A stretch of DNA of 64,000 nt, taken from Paenibacillus sp. PvR098 (GTDB lineage Bacteria; Bacillota; Bacilli; Paenibacillales; NBRC-103111). This document shows positions 1 to 8,800 of this stretch, piece by piece. A program made the position numbers and the translations under genes. Numbering within the stretch: position 1 is the stretch's first letter; every line of letters starts with the position of its first letter. Under the pieces are notes generated by a model, which did not search any database, was not told where the DNA came from, and saw only the letters and a list, made by a program, of their open reading frames with translations. The stretch is taken from contig NZ_JAFIBU010000001.1 of assembly GCF_017833255.1 (NCBI RefSeq), positions 3,042,501 through 3,106,500 of the forward strand, read 5' to 3'.

Positions 1-45
1 AAAACAAGCGATTAGCTCCTCACACATTGAACTTGGAGGCCTTAT

Positions 46-61
46 AAGCCGCGCGCGGCTT
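46..61. repeat. Perfect 16-nt GC-rich palindrome after ebfC
   Basis: AAGCCGCGCGCGGCTT is its own reverse complement and lies 17 nt downstream of the ebfC stop. It has no loop and no T-run, so it is not a classical terminator. The rest of the 77 nt before ebfC holds no gene; a GAGGAG stretch near positions 15-20 on the minus strand could serve a gene (recR in related genomes) beyond the window edge, which is inference from gene order only. Confidence 0.4.
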
Positions 62-77
62 CTTATCCGGTCTCCGT

Positions 78-389
78 TTAGAATAATCCTGGAATGTTGA
101 GACCGCCGGTCAATTTCGACATTTCTTTGCCGGCTGTTTCTTCCGCTTTGGTCATCGCGTCATTGATAGCGGTAAGCACCAGATCCTGCAGCATTTCGAC
201 ATCGTCAGGGTCCACCGCTTCCGGCTTGATCACAACGGACGTAACCTTTTTCTGTCCGTTAACGGTTACGCTCACCACGCCGCCACCCGCTGTGCCTTCA
301 AACGTTTTGTTAGCAAGGTCTTCCTGAGCCTTTAGCATTTGCTCCTGCATCTTTTTCACTTGCTTCATCATTTGGTTCATATTGTTCAT
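78..389 (-). CDS. ebfC: YbaB/EbfC nucleoid-associated protein
   Basis: A 103-residue protein of the YbaB/EbfC DNA-binding family, small dimeric proteins that coat the nucleoid. It opens with a Met/Gln/Lys-rich helix ([15 protein letters not shown]), followed by the family beta-sheet segment ([14 protein letters not shown]) and the signature around [13 protein letters not shown], ending in a Gly-rich tail. Length is normal. The ATG is preceded by AGAAGGAG on the minus strand. It lies 29 bp behind dnaX in the same direction, the standard dnaX-ebfC-recR arrangement of Firmicutes, so cotranscription with dnaX is expected. Confidence 0.95.
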   Translation of the reverse strand: MNNMNQMMKQVKKMQEQMLKAQEDLANKTFEGTAGGGVVSVTVNGQKKVTSVVIKPEAVDPDDVEMLQDLVLTAINDAMTKAEETAGKEMSKLTGGLNIPGLF

Positions 390-418
390 AACGAAACACG
401 CTCCTTCTGGTTAAAAAA

Positions 419-2188
419 TTAGTCTTCTTTTATTTTCACCAAATCTTCACCAAACAATTGAATGGCTTCTTCGATCCACGCTTCCTTGCCTCCGCCGGTT
501 TGTTCATCCTCCGGTACGAGCTGCAGCTCCTCCTTAGGAACATCGGATCCTCCTGCCAGCTCGGAAGCGGCATTCCAATCCTTCATCATGACCGTGACAA
601 GCCGGTACGGCTGTCCGAGCACCTCATTCATAGCCTGCTCGATCAATTGTTTGTTCGCCGGCTTCTCTGTCGTTTCCCGATGCATGGCGCTCTTGAAGGC
701 TACTAACAGTTGACCCTCGTAGATGGAAACCGGTTCGCCGTCCACTAACCAAGCGTGCACGGTAATTTTCATTTCCTTGACCCGTCCGAGCACTTGACTC
801 CACTGCTGAACAGCGCCGCGAAAGGCCTCATCTTCTCGTCCCTGCAGATAAGCATCCAACTTTTCAACCGACTTCTTCGCAACAGACGGAGCAGAGGTTT
901 GACGGCCCCCTCCGCCTTGTCCCGCCCTGCCACCTGTCGAAGAACCGCCTCCGGCAGGGGATATACCCTGTTTCATCAACTGGGAAAGCTGCTCTTCCAG
1001 CCGCTGTATACGGTTCACCAGCTGGCCTACCAACCCGTCTTGCCTTTCAGGAACAACAACTGCCGGAGTGCCCACAGCGGCACCCTGGTTTGAGGAAGTA
1101 CCACCGACTTGTGTGCACAGCTTCATGACGGACACTTCGAGCAGCGTCTGAGGCTGTACGGAGTACTTCATTTCCGTCTGGTAATAGTTGAGCGTATCGA
1201 TCATGGCAATCAGGTTGTCGCTTGTAAAACGCTCAGCCACCTCGGAGAACCGCTTCACATCAAGTATTCGTTCAGTGACAGCTTGTGACCCAGGCACCAT
1301 CTTGACCATCAGCAAATCGCGGAAGTAGTAAATGAGGTTTTCCATACACTTGTCCGCACTTTTGCCTTCCTGCATAAAATCATTGATCAATCGAAGTGCT
1401 GCCCCAAAGTCTTTATCCTGAATAGCAGAAACAAGCTTTTCGAATTGATCCGATGCCATCCCGCCCGTTATGGACAGTACATCATCGTAACTCACCCGCT
1501 GTCCGGAAAACGCAATAATCTGGTCCAACAAACTAAGCGCATCGCGCATGCCCCCGTCAGAAAGCCTTGCAATGAATGCGAGCGCATCCTCATCAATCTC
1601 GATGTGTTCGCTGGCGCAAACCTCGCGAAGCCGCTCCACTTGCTCATCAAGCGTTACACGACGAAAATCAAACCGCTGACAGCGAGAAATAATCGTCGCA
1701 GGTATACGATGCGGTTCTGTCGTTGCTAGAATAAACATCACATGGCCAGGCGGTTCTTCCAAAGTCTTGAGCAGCGCATTGAAAGCCTCTGTAGTCAGCA
1801 TATGCACCTCGTCAATGATGTACACCTTCTGACGCACTTCGGTAGGTGCATATTTCACCTTGTCGCGAATATCACGAATCTCCTCGACCCCGCGGTTGGA
1901 GGCCGCGTCAATTTCCACGACATCCATTACCGCTCCTTCGGTAATGCGCAGGCAGGCTTCACAATGGTTGCAAGGCTCCACACTCGGGCCGTTCTGGCAG
2001 TTGACGGCTTTGGCCAATATTTTGGCTGCGCTCGTCTTGCCCGTCCCCCGTGGACCACTGAACAAATAAGCGTGGCTGAATCGCTCTTCGCGAAGCGAAT
2101 TTTGCAAGGTTTGGACAATATGCTTCTGACCCACCATATCCTGAAAGGATTGAGGTCTCCATGTTCGGTATAAGGCGATATGTGCCAT
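419..2188 (-). CDS. dnaX: DNA polymerase III subunits gamma/tau
   Basis: Clamp-loader ATPase of the replicative polymerase, 589 residues from the chosen start. It shows Walker A GPRGTGKT (residues 45-52), a four-Cys zinc module (C64, C73, C76, C79), Walker B/DExH-like IIDEVHML (about 124-131) and the SRC motif in ISRCQRFDF. The C-terminal half has a Gly/Ser/Gln-rich linker and a tau-like domain with an acidic end. The frame stays open upstream to a TTG at 2218, but the ATG at 2188 gives the family N terminus (MAHIALYRTWRP) and has TTGGAG about 10 nt upstream. No AAAAAAG-type slippery site for programmed frameshifting was seen. Related sequences would confirm the start. Confidence 0.97.
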   Translation of the reverse strand: MAHIALYRTWRPQSFQDMVGQKHIVQTLQNSLREERFSHAYLFSGPRGTGKTSAAKILAKAVNCQNGPSVEPCNHCEACLRITEGAVMDVVEIDAASNRGVEEIRDIRDKVKYAPTEVRQKVYIIDEVHMLTTEAFNALLKTLEEPPGHVMFILATTEPHRIPATIISRCQRFDFRRVTLDEQVERLREVCASEHIEIDEDALAFIARLSDGGMRDALSLLDQIIAFSGQRVSYDDVLSITGGMASDQFEKLVSAIQDKDFGAALRLINDFMQEGKSADKCMENLIYYFRDLLMVKMVPGSQAVTERILDVKRFSEVAERFTSDNLIAMIDTLNYYQTEMKYSVQPQTLLEVSVMKLCTQVGGTSSNQGAAVGTPAVVVPERQDGLVGQLVNRIQRLEEQLSQLMKQGISPAGGGSSTGGRAGQGGGGRQTSAPSVAKKSVEKLDAYLQGREDEAFRGAVQQWSQVLGRVKEMKITVHAWLVDGEPVSIYEGQLLVAFKSAMHRETTEKPANKQLIEQAMNEVLGQPYRLVTVMMKDWNAASELAGGSDVPKEELQLVPEDEQTGGGKEAWIEEAIQLFGEDLVKIKED

Positions 2189-2221
2189 CTTGCCCACTCC
2201 AAATGTTCGTTTATTCAATCC

Positions 2222-2250
2222 ATTATACTACACATATGAGCAGGTTTGAA
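2222..2250 (-). promoter_or_regulatory. Putative SigA promoter of dnaX-ebfC
   Basis: On the minus strand TTCAAA (2245-2250) and a perfect TATAAT (2222-2227) are separated by 17 nt, a short distance upstream of the dnaX ATG. It lies between the kinase stop and dnaX, so dnaX can be transcribed separately from the kinase. The -35 box matches only four of six positions. Confidence 0.55.
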
Positions 2251-2261
2251 GTTTTCAGTCC

Positions 2262-3323
2262 TTAGGGAAAAGGGATACTCAAAATAAACGTGGTCCCGAA
2301 TCCTTTGGATGAAACCCGAATATGCCCTCCAATATCGTGAATGATTCGCTGACAGACGGACAACCCTAGCCCCGTCCCCTCCACTTTCGTTGTAAAAAAA
2401 GGATCGAATATTTTATCCACAACATACATTGGAATTCCTGGACCCGTGTCATGAATCACAATATTGACCTTACGCTCCTCAAGATCCACCTTTTCAGTTA
2501 TCGTCAAAAATCCCCCGTCTCCCATAGCTTCGATTCCATTCTTGCTTATGTTAAGAAACACCTGTTTGAGCATCTCGCGGTCAGCTACGACATGAGGAAG
2601 ACCGTACATGGCCTCGTACTGTACGACGACGCGGTGCAAAATGGCTTCATTATTGATAATCGGCAGGATGTCCCGCAGTACCTGGGATACATCGACCTTA
2701 TCGTATGTAACGTTCCTCGGCTTGCTAAGCAGCAAAAACTCATTGACCAGCTCATTGATCCTGTTGATTTCTTGCAGCATGACCTCCGTATAACCGCTTT
2801 CCTTCTTGAGTCCTTGGTCCTGAAGTGTTTTACGAATGACCTGAAGAAAGCCTTTAATGGAGGTAAGCGGATTGCGAATTTCATGTGCCGTACCTGCTGC
2901 AATCTGACCGATCATAGCCAAACGGTCGCTTCGCTGTACCTGCTCCTCAAGGGAACGCAGATTGGTAACATCCTTAAAAAGGATGTAAGCCCCTACCACC
3001 CGGCGTTCATCGTCTTTTAGCACATTCGAATCAACAAGCAGCTCGTATCTTTCCTGATTGTTCGTCCATGACAGAGCGTGGTTACGCACTACCATGCCGT
3101 CCAAAATGCTTCTTTGTACCAGTTGATGTTCCGCAGGCAAATCGGCAAACACCCGTTCCATCGGCAAGTGGAGAACCTGTTCTCTATTTAAACCGAGTAC
3201 ACGGCAGGCCATGTCACTAATATCAATCAGCTCAAAGTTCGTATTGATCAGCATAACTCCCAAGTTGACATCCCTTAAGAAAGCGCCTGCAAATTGCTGA
3301 AGCAAATTCAATTCGTGCCGCAA
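2262..3323 (-). CDS. PAS-domain sensor histidine kinase, soluble, orphan
   Basis: A 353-residue histidine kinase with no membrane segment. An N-terminal PAS domain spans about residues 10-120, then HisKA with GTAHEIRNPLTSIKG (phospho-acceptor H147), N-box (SKNGIEAMG), G1 box (HDTGPGIP) and G2 box (GTGLGLSVCQRII). The start is TTG, chosen because GGGGGGAGGG lies 7-8 nt upstream and no ATG fits better. No response regulator is adjacent. The architecture resembles the soluble NtrB-like and KinA/KinE-type kinases. Because spo0F lies about 6.5 kb away, a role in feeding the sporulation phosphorelay is possible but is only inference. Confidence 0.9.
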   Translation of the reverse strand: MRHELNLLQQFAGAFLRDVNLGVMLINTNFELIDISDMACRVLGLNREQVLHLPMERVFADLPAEHQLVQRSILDGMVVRNHALSWTNNQERYELLVDSNVLKDDERRVVGAYILFKDVTNLRSLEEQVQRSDRLAMIGQIAAGTAHEIRNPLTSIKGFLQVIRKTLQDQGLKKESGYTEVMLQEINRINELVNEFLLLSKPRNVTYDKVDVSQVLRDILPIINNEAILHRVVVQYEAMYGLPHVVADREMLKQVFLNISKNGIEAMGDGGFLTITEKVDLEERKVNIVIHDTGPGIPMYVVDKIFDPFFTTKVEGTGLGLSVCQRIIHDIGGHIRVSSKGFGTTFILSIPFP

Positions 3324-3592
3324 CGAATTCCCTCCCCCCTTGTATCTCTGATAATAGCCTGCCGCACAAGACCAATATGGTTGTACGTCTTACCAGCCTA
3401 GTTAACTTTAGTATACAATTCTCCTATTTTTTTCATTTTCCTTCCCTAAAAAGAAAAACTTTAACGAAGGCATTCCAAGGAGCCAGAGCTACAGGATTGC
3501 GCTGCAAACCCGCTTCGTAAGCAGTATATTTTCTTGAAACATCCGAAAGCTGATTCTCCGGATCAAACTTATACTTTCTGATGTTATAAAAA
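3324..3592. other. Gene-free spacer upstream of the PAS kinase
   Basis: Between the kinase start and the terminator behind the SRP RNA there is AT-rich DNA without a convincing reading frame; the only ORF on the minus strand (about 3489-3674) runs through the terminator and lacks a ribosome site. Presumably the kinase promoter lies here, but no well-matched -35/-10 pair stood out. Confidence 0.5.
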
Positions 3593-3634
3593 AACGCCGA
3601 ATTGTAGACCTTATTCGGTCTTCAAATCGGCGTT
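3593..3634 (-). terminator. Intrinsic terminator downstream of SRP RNA
   Basis: AACGCCGA (3593-3600) pairs with TCGGCGTT (3627-3634), with an inner AGACC/GGTCT stem. Reading the minus strand, the hairpin is followed by TTTTTT (the A-run at 3586-3594 on the plus strand). It sits about 30 nt beyond the SRP RNA 3' end. Confidence 0.8.
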
Positions 3635-3665
3635 CGCGTTCATTGTATAAATAATAAAAAATAAA

Positions 3666-3931
3666 ACCGTGCACCTACCTTGATATTACGATCCAAGTGG
3701 AATTTTTATCATCAGCTCAAGTTAGGCCACCCTTCGGCACATGAAACATCCCGCTTACGGCTGCTTCCTTCCGGACCTGACCGGATTCACAGGCATCCAT
3801 TGCGAAGGACCCGACTCTCAACACCAACTTTAAAACCCAACCCTTACATCGCAATACCGCGAATAGGCGTTCGACCCCGCTACAGCGGATTGCAGGTTAC
3901 AGGGCACCGCTACCTCCCCGTCTAGCACGGC
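3666..3931 (-). ncRNA. ffs: Signal recognition particle RNA, large Bacillus type (scRNA)
   Basis: RNA core of the signal recognition particle that, with Ffh, targets membrane and secreted proteins. The minus strand holds the diagnostic domain IV stretch GTCAGGTCCGGAAGGAAGCA near 3764-3783. The 5' end begins GCCGTGCTAGACGGGGAGGT with the Alu-domain TGTAACC element, as in B. subtilis scRNA. The ends pair (CCGTGC near 3930 with GCACGG at 3666-3671), giving about 266 nt, and the 3' end runs into a T-rich tract. It is located close to dnaX, as in Bacillus. Exact ends are estimated from the closing helix. Confidence 0.95.
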
Positions 3932-3938
3932 ATAGATA

Positions 3939-3967
3939 AGTATAGACGATCCCTTAGTAAATAGCAA
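3939..3967 (-). promoter_or_regulatory. SigA promoter of SRP RNA
   Basis: Minus-strand TTGCTA (3962-3967), 17-nt spacer and TATACT (3939-3944) place the start about 7-8 nt downstream, exactly where the SRP RNA closing helix begins. The boxes abut the stop region of the upstream lipoprotein gene. Confidence 0.85.
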
Positions 3968-3977
3968 CTCTGTGGAG

Positions 3978-4367
3978 TTATTTGGCAGAAACGTCGATAT
4001 CCATATTATATCTTGGCAAAGCTGCGGCCAAAACGGACGGCGCCTCGCGCTTGATTCGCGCAATCTCCTCCGCCCCCGTACCCACAGGCACATTGAGCCT
4101 AACATGAGCTACAGGACCATTCAATGTGATCGATGTTTTCGTAACCATGGGAAACCGTTCTTTAATCGCAGCCTCCAGCACGCGAATATCTGCAGAGTAC
4201 GTCCGGTACGTATTGCTTAACGGCATATTAGGGTTCACTTCCGTAATCCCCAGCAGACCGTCTTTTCGATGCTGCTTCGCTTCTTGCCGGGTATTCCCGG
4301 CCCCACAAGCTGTCATAACAGATACCAGCAGCAATAAGGCGATAAGAGCTGAACATCTTTTCTTCAT
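3978..4367 (-). CDS. YhcN/YlaJ-family spore lipoprotein
   Basis: A 129-residue predicted lipoprotein. The N terminus MKKRCSALIALLLLVSVMTAC is a lipoprotein signal with lipobox VMTAC (Cys21). The body contains the YhcN/YlaJ-type alternation of a DIRVLEAAIKERFPMV helix and a strand with VAHVRLNVPVG. Such proteins are made in the forespore and sit in the inner spore membrane of Bacillus. The frame is open 16 codons further upstream, but the ATG at 4367 has a perfect AGGAGGTG eight nt before it. That ribosome site is the 3' arm of a terminator-like hairpin (see 4374-4423), so expression may depend on its own promoter or on read-through from rpmE. Confidence 0.85.
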   Translation of the reverse strand: MKKRCSALIALLLLVSVMTACGAGNTRQEAKQHRKDGLLGITEVNPNMPLSNTYRTYSADIRVLEAAIKERFPMVTKTSITLNGPVAHVRLNVPVGTGAEEIARIKREAPSVLAAALPRYNMDIDVSAK

Positions 4368-4373
4368 AAAAAA

Positions 4374-4423
4374 CACCTCCTGCAGCACTAAGATACGTAA
4401 TCTTAGAATAGCCACAGGAGGTG
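4374..4423 (-). terminator. Terminator-like hairpin overlapping the lipoprotein ribosome site
   Basis: Minus strand: CACCTCCTG (4415-4423) pairs perfectly with CAGGAGGTG (4374-4382), and inside it CTAAGAT-ACGTA-ATCTTAG (4388-4406) forms a second perfect 7-bp stem. TTTTTT (4368-4373) follows directly, then the ATG at 4367. It therefore looks like the intrinsic terminator of rpmE while also sequestering the next gene's Shine-Dalgarno sequence. Confidence 0.75.
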
Positions 4424-4453
4424 CAGTTCATGCTGTATAGAATCTGACAAAAA

Positions 4454-4651
4454 TTAAATACCGTATTTCTTCTTGAATTTATCTACGCGACCGCCAGCAT
4501 CCAAGAATTTCTGCTTACCAGTAAAGAATGGGTGGCAAGCGGAGCAAATCTCTACACGGAGGTTTTGCTTGATGGATCCCGTTTCAAACGTGTTACCGCA
4601 TGCGCAAGTAGCAGTCGTTTGATGATATGTCGGATGAATTGCTGTTTTCAT
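4454..4651 (-). CDS. rpmE: 50S ribosomal protein L31, zinc-binding form
   Basis: A 65-residue L31 of the large ribosomal subunit. CACG near residue 15 and CSAC near residue 35 are the zinc-binding cysteines that separate this form from the zinc-independent YtiA/RpmE2 type, and the C terminus DKFKKKYGI is typical. The frame extends four codons up to a GTG, but that GTG lies inside the ribosome site; the ATG at 4651 with GAGGTG nine nt upstream gives the canonical start [10 protein letters not shown]. It is followed by the hairpin at 4374-4423. Cysteine retention implies that Zur-type zinc control of an alternate L31 elsewhere is possible (inference). Confidence 0.97.
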   Translation of the reverse strand: MKTAIHPTYHQTTATCACGNTFETGSIKQNLRVEICSACHPFFTGKQKFLDAGGRVDKFKKKYGI

Positions 4652-4734
4652 TTCGTCTTTCACCTCTTTTGCCCTGAAACACCATGTGAATCAGAGTTAT
4701 CTTATAACACATATGAACGGATTATACCATGCGG

Positions 4735-6012
4735 CTACCCACGTTGCAAGTGTTTCTTACGTTTGTCCGTCAGCTCTTGTGGCACATGCGTATAGGAACC
4801 GAGCACGACCTCCGGAAGCTCTTCGCGGAAAATGTCCAGCATCTGTTTCATCCCGTAACGCTCCCCGCGAGGTTTAGGAATGAGTTCCAGATAGCTTTCC
4901 GGATCGATGTTCAAATTCCTCAGCTGGATCAGCTTCAAATCGGTGCGGCGCGCAAATTCGATCATCGCTTCTATCTCTTCTTCCCGATCGGTAACTCCTG
5001 GGAAAATCAGATAGTTTATCGAAGTAACGACACCGTGATCGGCTGCATAGCGCAACGATTTCTCCACATTCTTCAGCGTATAGCCACGTGGCTTGTAGTA
5101 TGCATTGTAATGGTCGTCTAGTGCACTGATGGTGCTGACCCTCATCAGGTCTAGACCAGCGTCGACAATACCACGGATATGATCCGTTAGACCTGCATTC
5201 GTATTAATATTAATGAATCCCGTGCTCGTCTGACGCCGAACCTCTCGCATCGCTTCGATAATAATCTTGGCCTGCGTCGATGGTTCACCTTCACAGCCTT
5301 GCCCAAAGCTGATGATGCTCTCAGGATGTTTAAGATGCTCCAGCATCACTTGCACGACTTCCTCTACGGAAGGCTTGAAGTTCATCCGAGTCTGAGGGGC
5401 CGGGAAGCCGCTGTCCTCAGGCTGTTCGGAAATACAGCCAAAACATCCGGCATTACAGGAGAAGGATACCGGGACGGCTCCTTCCCAACGATTTAAGAAC
5501 GTGTTCGAGGCCGTTAAACATTCATATTCTAGCGCACAATTTGATAAGTGCTGATAAAGCCGATTTTCTTTGTACTGTCCAAGAAGCCGCTGAACTTGAA
5601 GCTCTAGCTCGGTTGGATCACAGTTCCTTGGGTTCCAGCGCTCGGGATCGTCACATGCTTCGGCCGCTACGTAAAATCCGCCGTCCTTCCAAACGACAGC
5701 CGTGTAGCCAAATAAAGGAAGCACCTTCGTCTTGTCGGCCTTCACGTAACCAGGCAGCAGCAGCCGGGTAAAGCCCTGCGGCAGCAAAGCGCCAACAGCT
5801 GACACTTCTCCAGGCACGATCTGCATTTCACCTGTCTGAGCGTGGATGCCGATGGGACGCGTATCAGGCAAACTGACGAGGGTAGCACCTTCCGGCAGCG
5901 GAATGAGCTCTTCCTCCAGCACTTCGGTTACTGTCTCACCGCTGCGCCCAAGACCCATAAAGTCCGGATGATCGTAAACGTTACCGTCACGATCGGCATA
6001 AACCAAATTCAT
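4735..6012 (-). CDS. Radical SAM protein of unknown function
   Basis: A 425-residue protein with a canonical radical-SAM cluster CNAGCFGC (C186, C190, C193; CX3CX2C) in the middle, followed by the glycine-rich SAM region (FGQGCEGEPS, about 258-267) and TIM-barrel-like strands (FININTNAG, LDLMRVSTIS). About 180 residues precede the cluster, with no recognised domain, and another Cys-rich patch (SNCALEYEC) lies just before it. It sits between rpmE and rho in the same direction, 11 bp after rho, so it is likely cotranscribed with rho. The substrate cannot be named from sequence. The GEGEP-like motif suggests it uses the 4Fe-4S cluster and SAM in the usual way. Confidence 0.85.
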   Translation of the reverse strand: MNLVYADRDGNVYDHPDFMGLGRSGETVTEVLEEELIPLPEGATLVSLPDTRPIGIHAQTGEMQIVPGEVSAVGALLPQGFTRLLLPGYVKADKTKVLPLFGYTAVVWKDGGFYVAAEACDDPERWNPRNCDPTELELQVQRLLGQYKENRLYQHLSNCALEYECLTASNTFLNRWEGAVPVSFSCNAGCFGCISEQPEDSGFPAPQTRMNFKPSVEEVVQVMLEHLKHPESIISFGQGCEGEPSTQAKIIIEAMREVRRQTSTGFININTNAGLTDHIRGIVDAGLDLMRVSTISALDDHYNAYYKPRGYTLKNVEKSLRYAADHGVVTSINYLIFPGVTDREEEIEAMIEFARRTDLKLIQLRNLNIDPESYLELIPKPRGERYGMKQMLDIFREELPEVVLGSYTHVPQELTDKRKKHLQRG

Positions 6013-6023
6013 AATACACCCTC

Positions 6024-7331
6024 CTACGAGACGGAATGCTTAACGCGCCTAGAAGCACCGCCACTGCTGCCGGATTGCGGACTCCCTCCGCTTGGGTCCA
6101 GCGTATCCAGAAACTCTTGATTCGTCTTCGTATCCCCAAACTTCTTAAAGAATGCTTCGATGTAATCGTGGGAATCGTTCATCCCCTTGCGGATCGCCCA
6201 CACCTTATCGAGTTCCTCTTTAGTTAAGAGCATTTCTTCACGACGCGTTCCGGAGCGGCGAATGTCGATTGCCGGGAAAATGCGGCGCTCCGCCAACTTG
6301 CGGTCCAGATGCAGTTCCAAATTACCTGTACCCTTAAATTCTTCGTAAATGACTTCATCCATACGCGAGCCCGTCTCAATGAGGGCCGTGGCAAGAATCG
6401 TCAAGCTTCCGCCTTCCTCGATGTTCCGCGCCGCACCAAAAAATCGCTTTGGCCGGTGGAATGCGCCCGGATCAATCCCCCCGGACAGCGTGCGCCCCGT
6501 CGGCGGAACGACAAGATTGTAGGCGCGTGCCAGACGCGTAATGCTGTCCAGCAAGATGACAACATCCTTCTTATGCTCTACCAAACGTTGAGCACGCTCG
6601 AGTACCAACTCGGCCACCTTAATGTGGTTTTCCGGTACTTCGTCGAAGGTTGAAGCAATCACCTCTCCTTTGACAGAGCGCTGCATATCCGTAACTTCCT
6701 CCGGACGTTCATCGATCAGCAGCACGAATAGCTCTACATCCGGATGATTCGTCGATATACTGTTGGCAATTTCTTTAAGCAGCAGCGTTTTCCCGGCTTT
6801 CGGCGGGGCAACGATTAAACCGCGCTGTCCAAAACCTACGGGAGATAACAGATCCATCAATCGGGTAGAAAGTTTGGAAGGGGATGTTTCCAGGATTAGT
6901 TTCTTCTGCGGATAAAGAGGAGTCAGCGCCGGGAAGTGCAGCCGTTCCGCCGCGGTTTCCGGATCCTCTCCGTTTACGGCTTCCACGTGCAGCAAACCGA
7001 AATATCGTTCATTTTCTTTGGGCGGCCGACACTTCCCTGAGACCACATCGCCGGAGCGAAGATCAAATCTGCGAATCTGAGAAGCCGAAATATAGATGTC
7101 CTCGCTGCTCGGTAAGTAGTTAATCGGTCGTAAAAATCCGAATCCTTCTTGCAAAACGTCCAGAACACCCTGCATAAACATCAAGCCGCCTTGCTCGGCT
7201 TGAGCGCGTAAGATCGCAAAAATAAGTTCCTTTTTCTTCATCTGCCCGTAATACGCAATTTGGTATTTTTTAGCAAGCGTGTATAATTCCGTGAGCTTCA
7301 GCGCTTCCAATTGCGCTAGATGCATATCCAT
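6024..7331 (-). CDS. rho: Transcription termination factor Rho
   Basis: A 435-residue hexameric RNA helicase that ends untranslated transcripts. The N-terminal helical domain (residues 5-45) precedes the RNA-binding cold-shock-like fold ([15 protein letters not shown]), then the RecA-like ATPase with Walker [10 protein letters not shown] (174-182), Walker [18 protein letters not shown], the Q-loop and R-loop region ([23 protein letters not shown]). The C terminus carries an extra low-complexity Gly/Ser-rich tail of about 20 residues that is not part of the conserved core. Two close ATGs (7331 and 7325) are possible; the upstream GGTGG is a weak ribosome site. Confidence 0.97.
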   Translation of the reverse strand: MDMHLAQLEALKLTELYTLAKKYQIAYYGQMKKKELIFAILRAQAEQGGLMFMQGVLDVLQEGFGFLRPINYLPSSEDIYISASQIRRFDLRSGDVVSGKCRPPKENERYFGLLHVEAVNGEDPETAAERLHFPALTPLYPQKKLILETSPSKLSTRLMDLLSPVGFGQRGLIVAPPKAGKTLLLKEIANSISTNHPDVELFVLLIDERPEEVTDMQRSVKGEVIASTFDEVPENHIKVAELVLERAQRLVEHKKDVVILLDSITRLARAYNLVVPPTGRTLSGGIDPGAFHRPKRFFGAARNIEEGGSLTILATALIETGSRMDEVIYEEFKGTGNLELHLDRKLAERRIFPAIDIRRSGTRREEMLLTKEELDKVWAIRKGMNDSHDYIEAFFKKFGDTKTNQEFLDTLDPSGGSPQSGSSGGASRRVKHSVS

Positions 7332-7418
7332 ACATATCCAACCACCAAACTATTAAATTTTCAGACTACGCATAATATCTATTATAGGAATACCCAATTA
7401 AAAAGGTTTTATACCGCT

Positions 7419-8672
7419 TCAATCATGCTTTCGCCAGACTTCGGCTCCCAGATTTGATAGATTGGTCACAAGATGATCATAGCCCCGGTCGATATACTCC
7501 ACGCCCGTAATTTCCGTAATTCCTTCCGGAACGGTCAACCCTGCGATCACAAGCGCTGCGCCTGCGCGAAGATCCGTCGCTTTCACCTTCGCAGCGGTAA
7601 GGGGCCCTCCCTCGATAATCGCTGAGCGGCCTTCGACTTTAATGCGCGCTCCCATGCGAACGAGCTCAGGAATATGCTTAAACCGGTTGCTGTACACAAA
7701 GTCCGACAGAATGCTGACACCCTTGGTCTGCGTAAGCAGACTGCTCATCGGAGATTGAAGGTCCGTCGCAAAACCAGGATATACAAGCGCTTTAACATCA
7801 ACACTTTCATAATCAGCCTGTCCTACCACGCGAATCGATTCGTCCATTTCATAGATGTGGACGCCCATTTCCTGCATTTTCGCCGTAATGGCCTCCAGAT
7901 GCTTAGGAATGACGTTGTCCACAATCACGTCGCCACGGGTCGCGGCGGCGGCAATCATATAACTGCCTGCCTGAATCCTATCCGGAATAATGGAATGCCT
8001 GCAGCCGTGAAGCCCGTCCACGCCTTCGATCCGTATGGTTTCGGTACCTGCGCCCTTGATTTTGGCTCCCATCGAATTCAAAAGTGTTGCTACATCTATA
8101 ATTTCAGGCTCTTTCGCCGCGTTTTCGATTGTTGTGACGCCTTTGGCCCGTGAGGCCGCCAGCATAATATTTATCGTCGCCCCTACGCTTACGACGTCCA
8201 GGTATATCTTGGCTCCGTGCAATTCCTTCGCCTTGATATGCAGAGCCCCGTTCTCATTCGTAACCGATGCCCCCAATGCTTCAAAACCTTTGATATGCTG
8301 GTCAATCGGCCGCGGTTCAAAATTACAGCCGCCAGGCATGCCGATGGTCGCTTCGCGGAATCGTCCCAGCAGCGCTCCCATTAAATAGTATGATGCTCTA
8401 AGCTTTTTGACATTTCCGTTCGGCATCGGTCTGGAAGTCAACCGACTCGAATCAATGATCATTTGATCCTCATTCCATTCGACGGTTGCACCAAGTTCCT
8501 CAAGAATCTCCGTATAAATCGCCACATCGCTTAATATAGGCAAATTGTCCAGCGTTACTGCGGATTCTGATAAAATGGCAGCCGGTATAAGCGCAATCGC
8601 ACTGTTCTTGGCCCCGCTGATCTGAACTGTTCCACGCAGCGGACGTCCGCCGGCAATCATCAGTTTTTCCAT
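7419..8672 (-). CDS. murA: UDP-N-acetylglucosamine 1-carboxyvinyltransferase
   Basis: First committed enzyme of peptidoglycan synthesis, adding enolpyruvate from PEP to UDP-GlcNAc; target of fosfomycin. The 417-residue protein has the catalytic lysine in SGAKNSA (K22) and the active-site cysteine in [11 protein letters not shown] (C116), with [15 protein letters not shown] after it. Its place next to fba and spo0F matches the B. subtilis murAB (murZ) paralogue rather than murAA, so a second copy elsewhere in the genome is expected (inference from synteny). Confidence 0.96.
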   Translation of the reverse strand: MEKLMIAGGRPLRGTVQISGAKNSAIALIPAAILSESAVTLDNLPILSDVAIYTEILEELGATVEWNEDQMIIDSSRLTSRPMPNGNVKKLRASYYLMGALLGRFREATIGMPGGCNFEPRPIDQHIKGFEALGASVTNENGALHIKAKELHGAKIYLDVVSVGATINIMLAASRAKGVTTIENAAKEPEIIDVATLLNSMGAKIKGAGTETIRIEGVDGLHGCRHSIIPDRIQAGSYMIAAAATRGDVIVDNVIPKHLEAITAKMQEMGVHIYEMDESIRVVGQADYESVDVKALVYPGFATDLQSPMSSLLTQTKGVSILSDFVYSNRFKHIPELVRMGARIKVEGRSAIIEGGPLTAAKVKATDLRAGAALVIAGLTVPEGITEITGVEYIDRGYDHLVTNLSNLGAEVWRKHD

Positions 8673-8745
8673 TCGTTGTTCTTCCTCCTACTTCACCACA
8701 TGAAGGCGATCAAACCCAATGCAAACAAACTTGTGGTGTATGTCT

Positions 8746-8791
8746 CAAAAAAATAGAAGGGAAACACACTGAGAGACCCAGTGCATTTCCC
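8746..8791 (-). terminator. Intrinsic terminator of fba
   Basis: Downstream of the fba stop on the minus strand, GGGAAA/TTTCCC and CACTG/CAGTG form a two-part stem (8759-8791) around a short loop, followed by a T-rich tract (8746-8756). Confidence 0.85.
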
Positions 8792-8800
8792 GCTGTAGCC

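Noticed and set aside
419..2188. Programmed frameshift in dnaX to make gamma
   Set aside because: No A-rich slippery heptamer with following hairpin was seen; the gene reads straight through to a full tau form.
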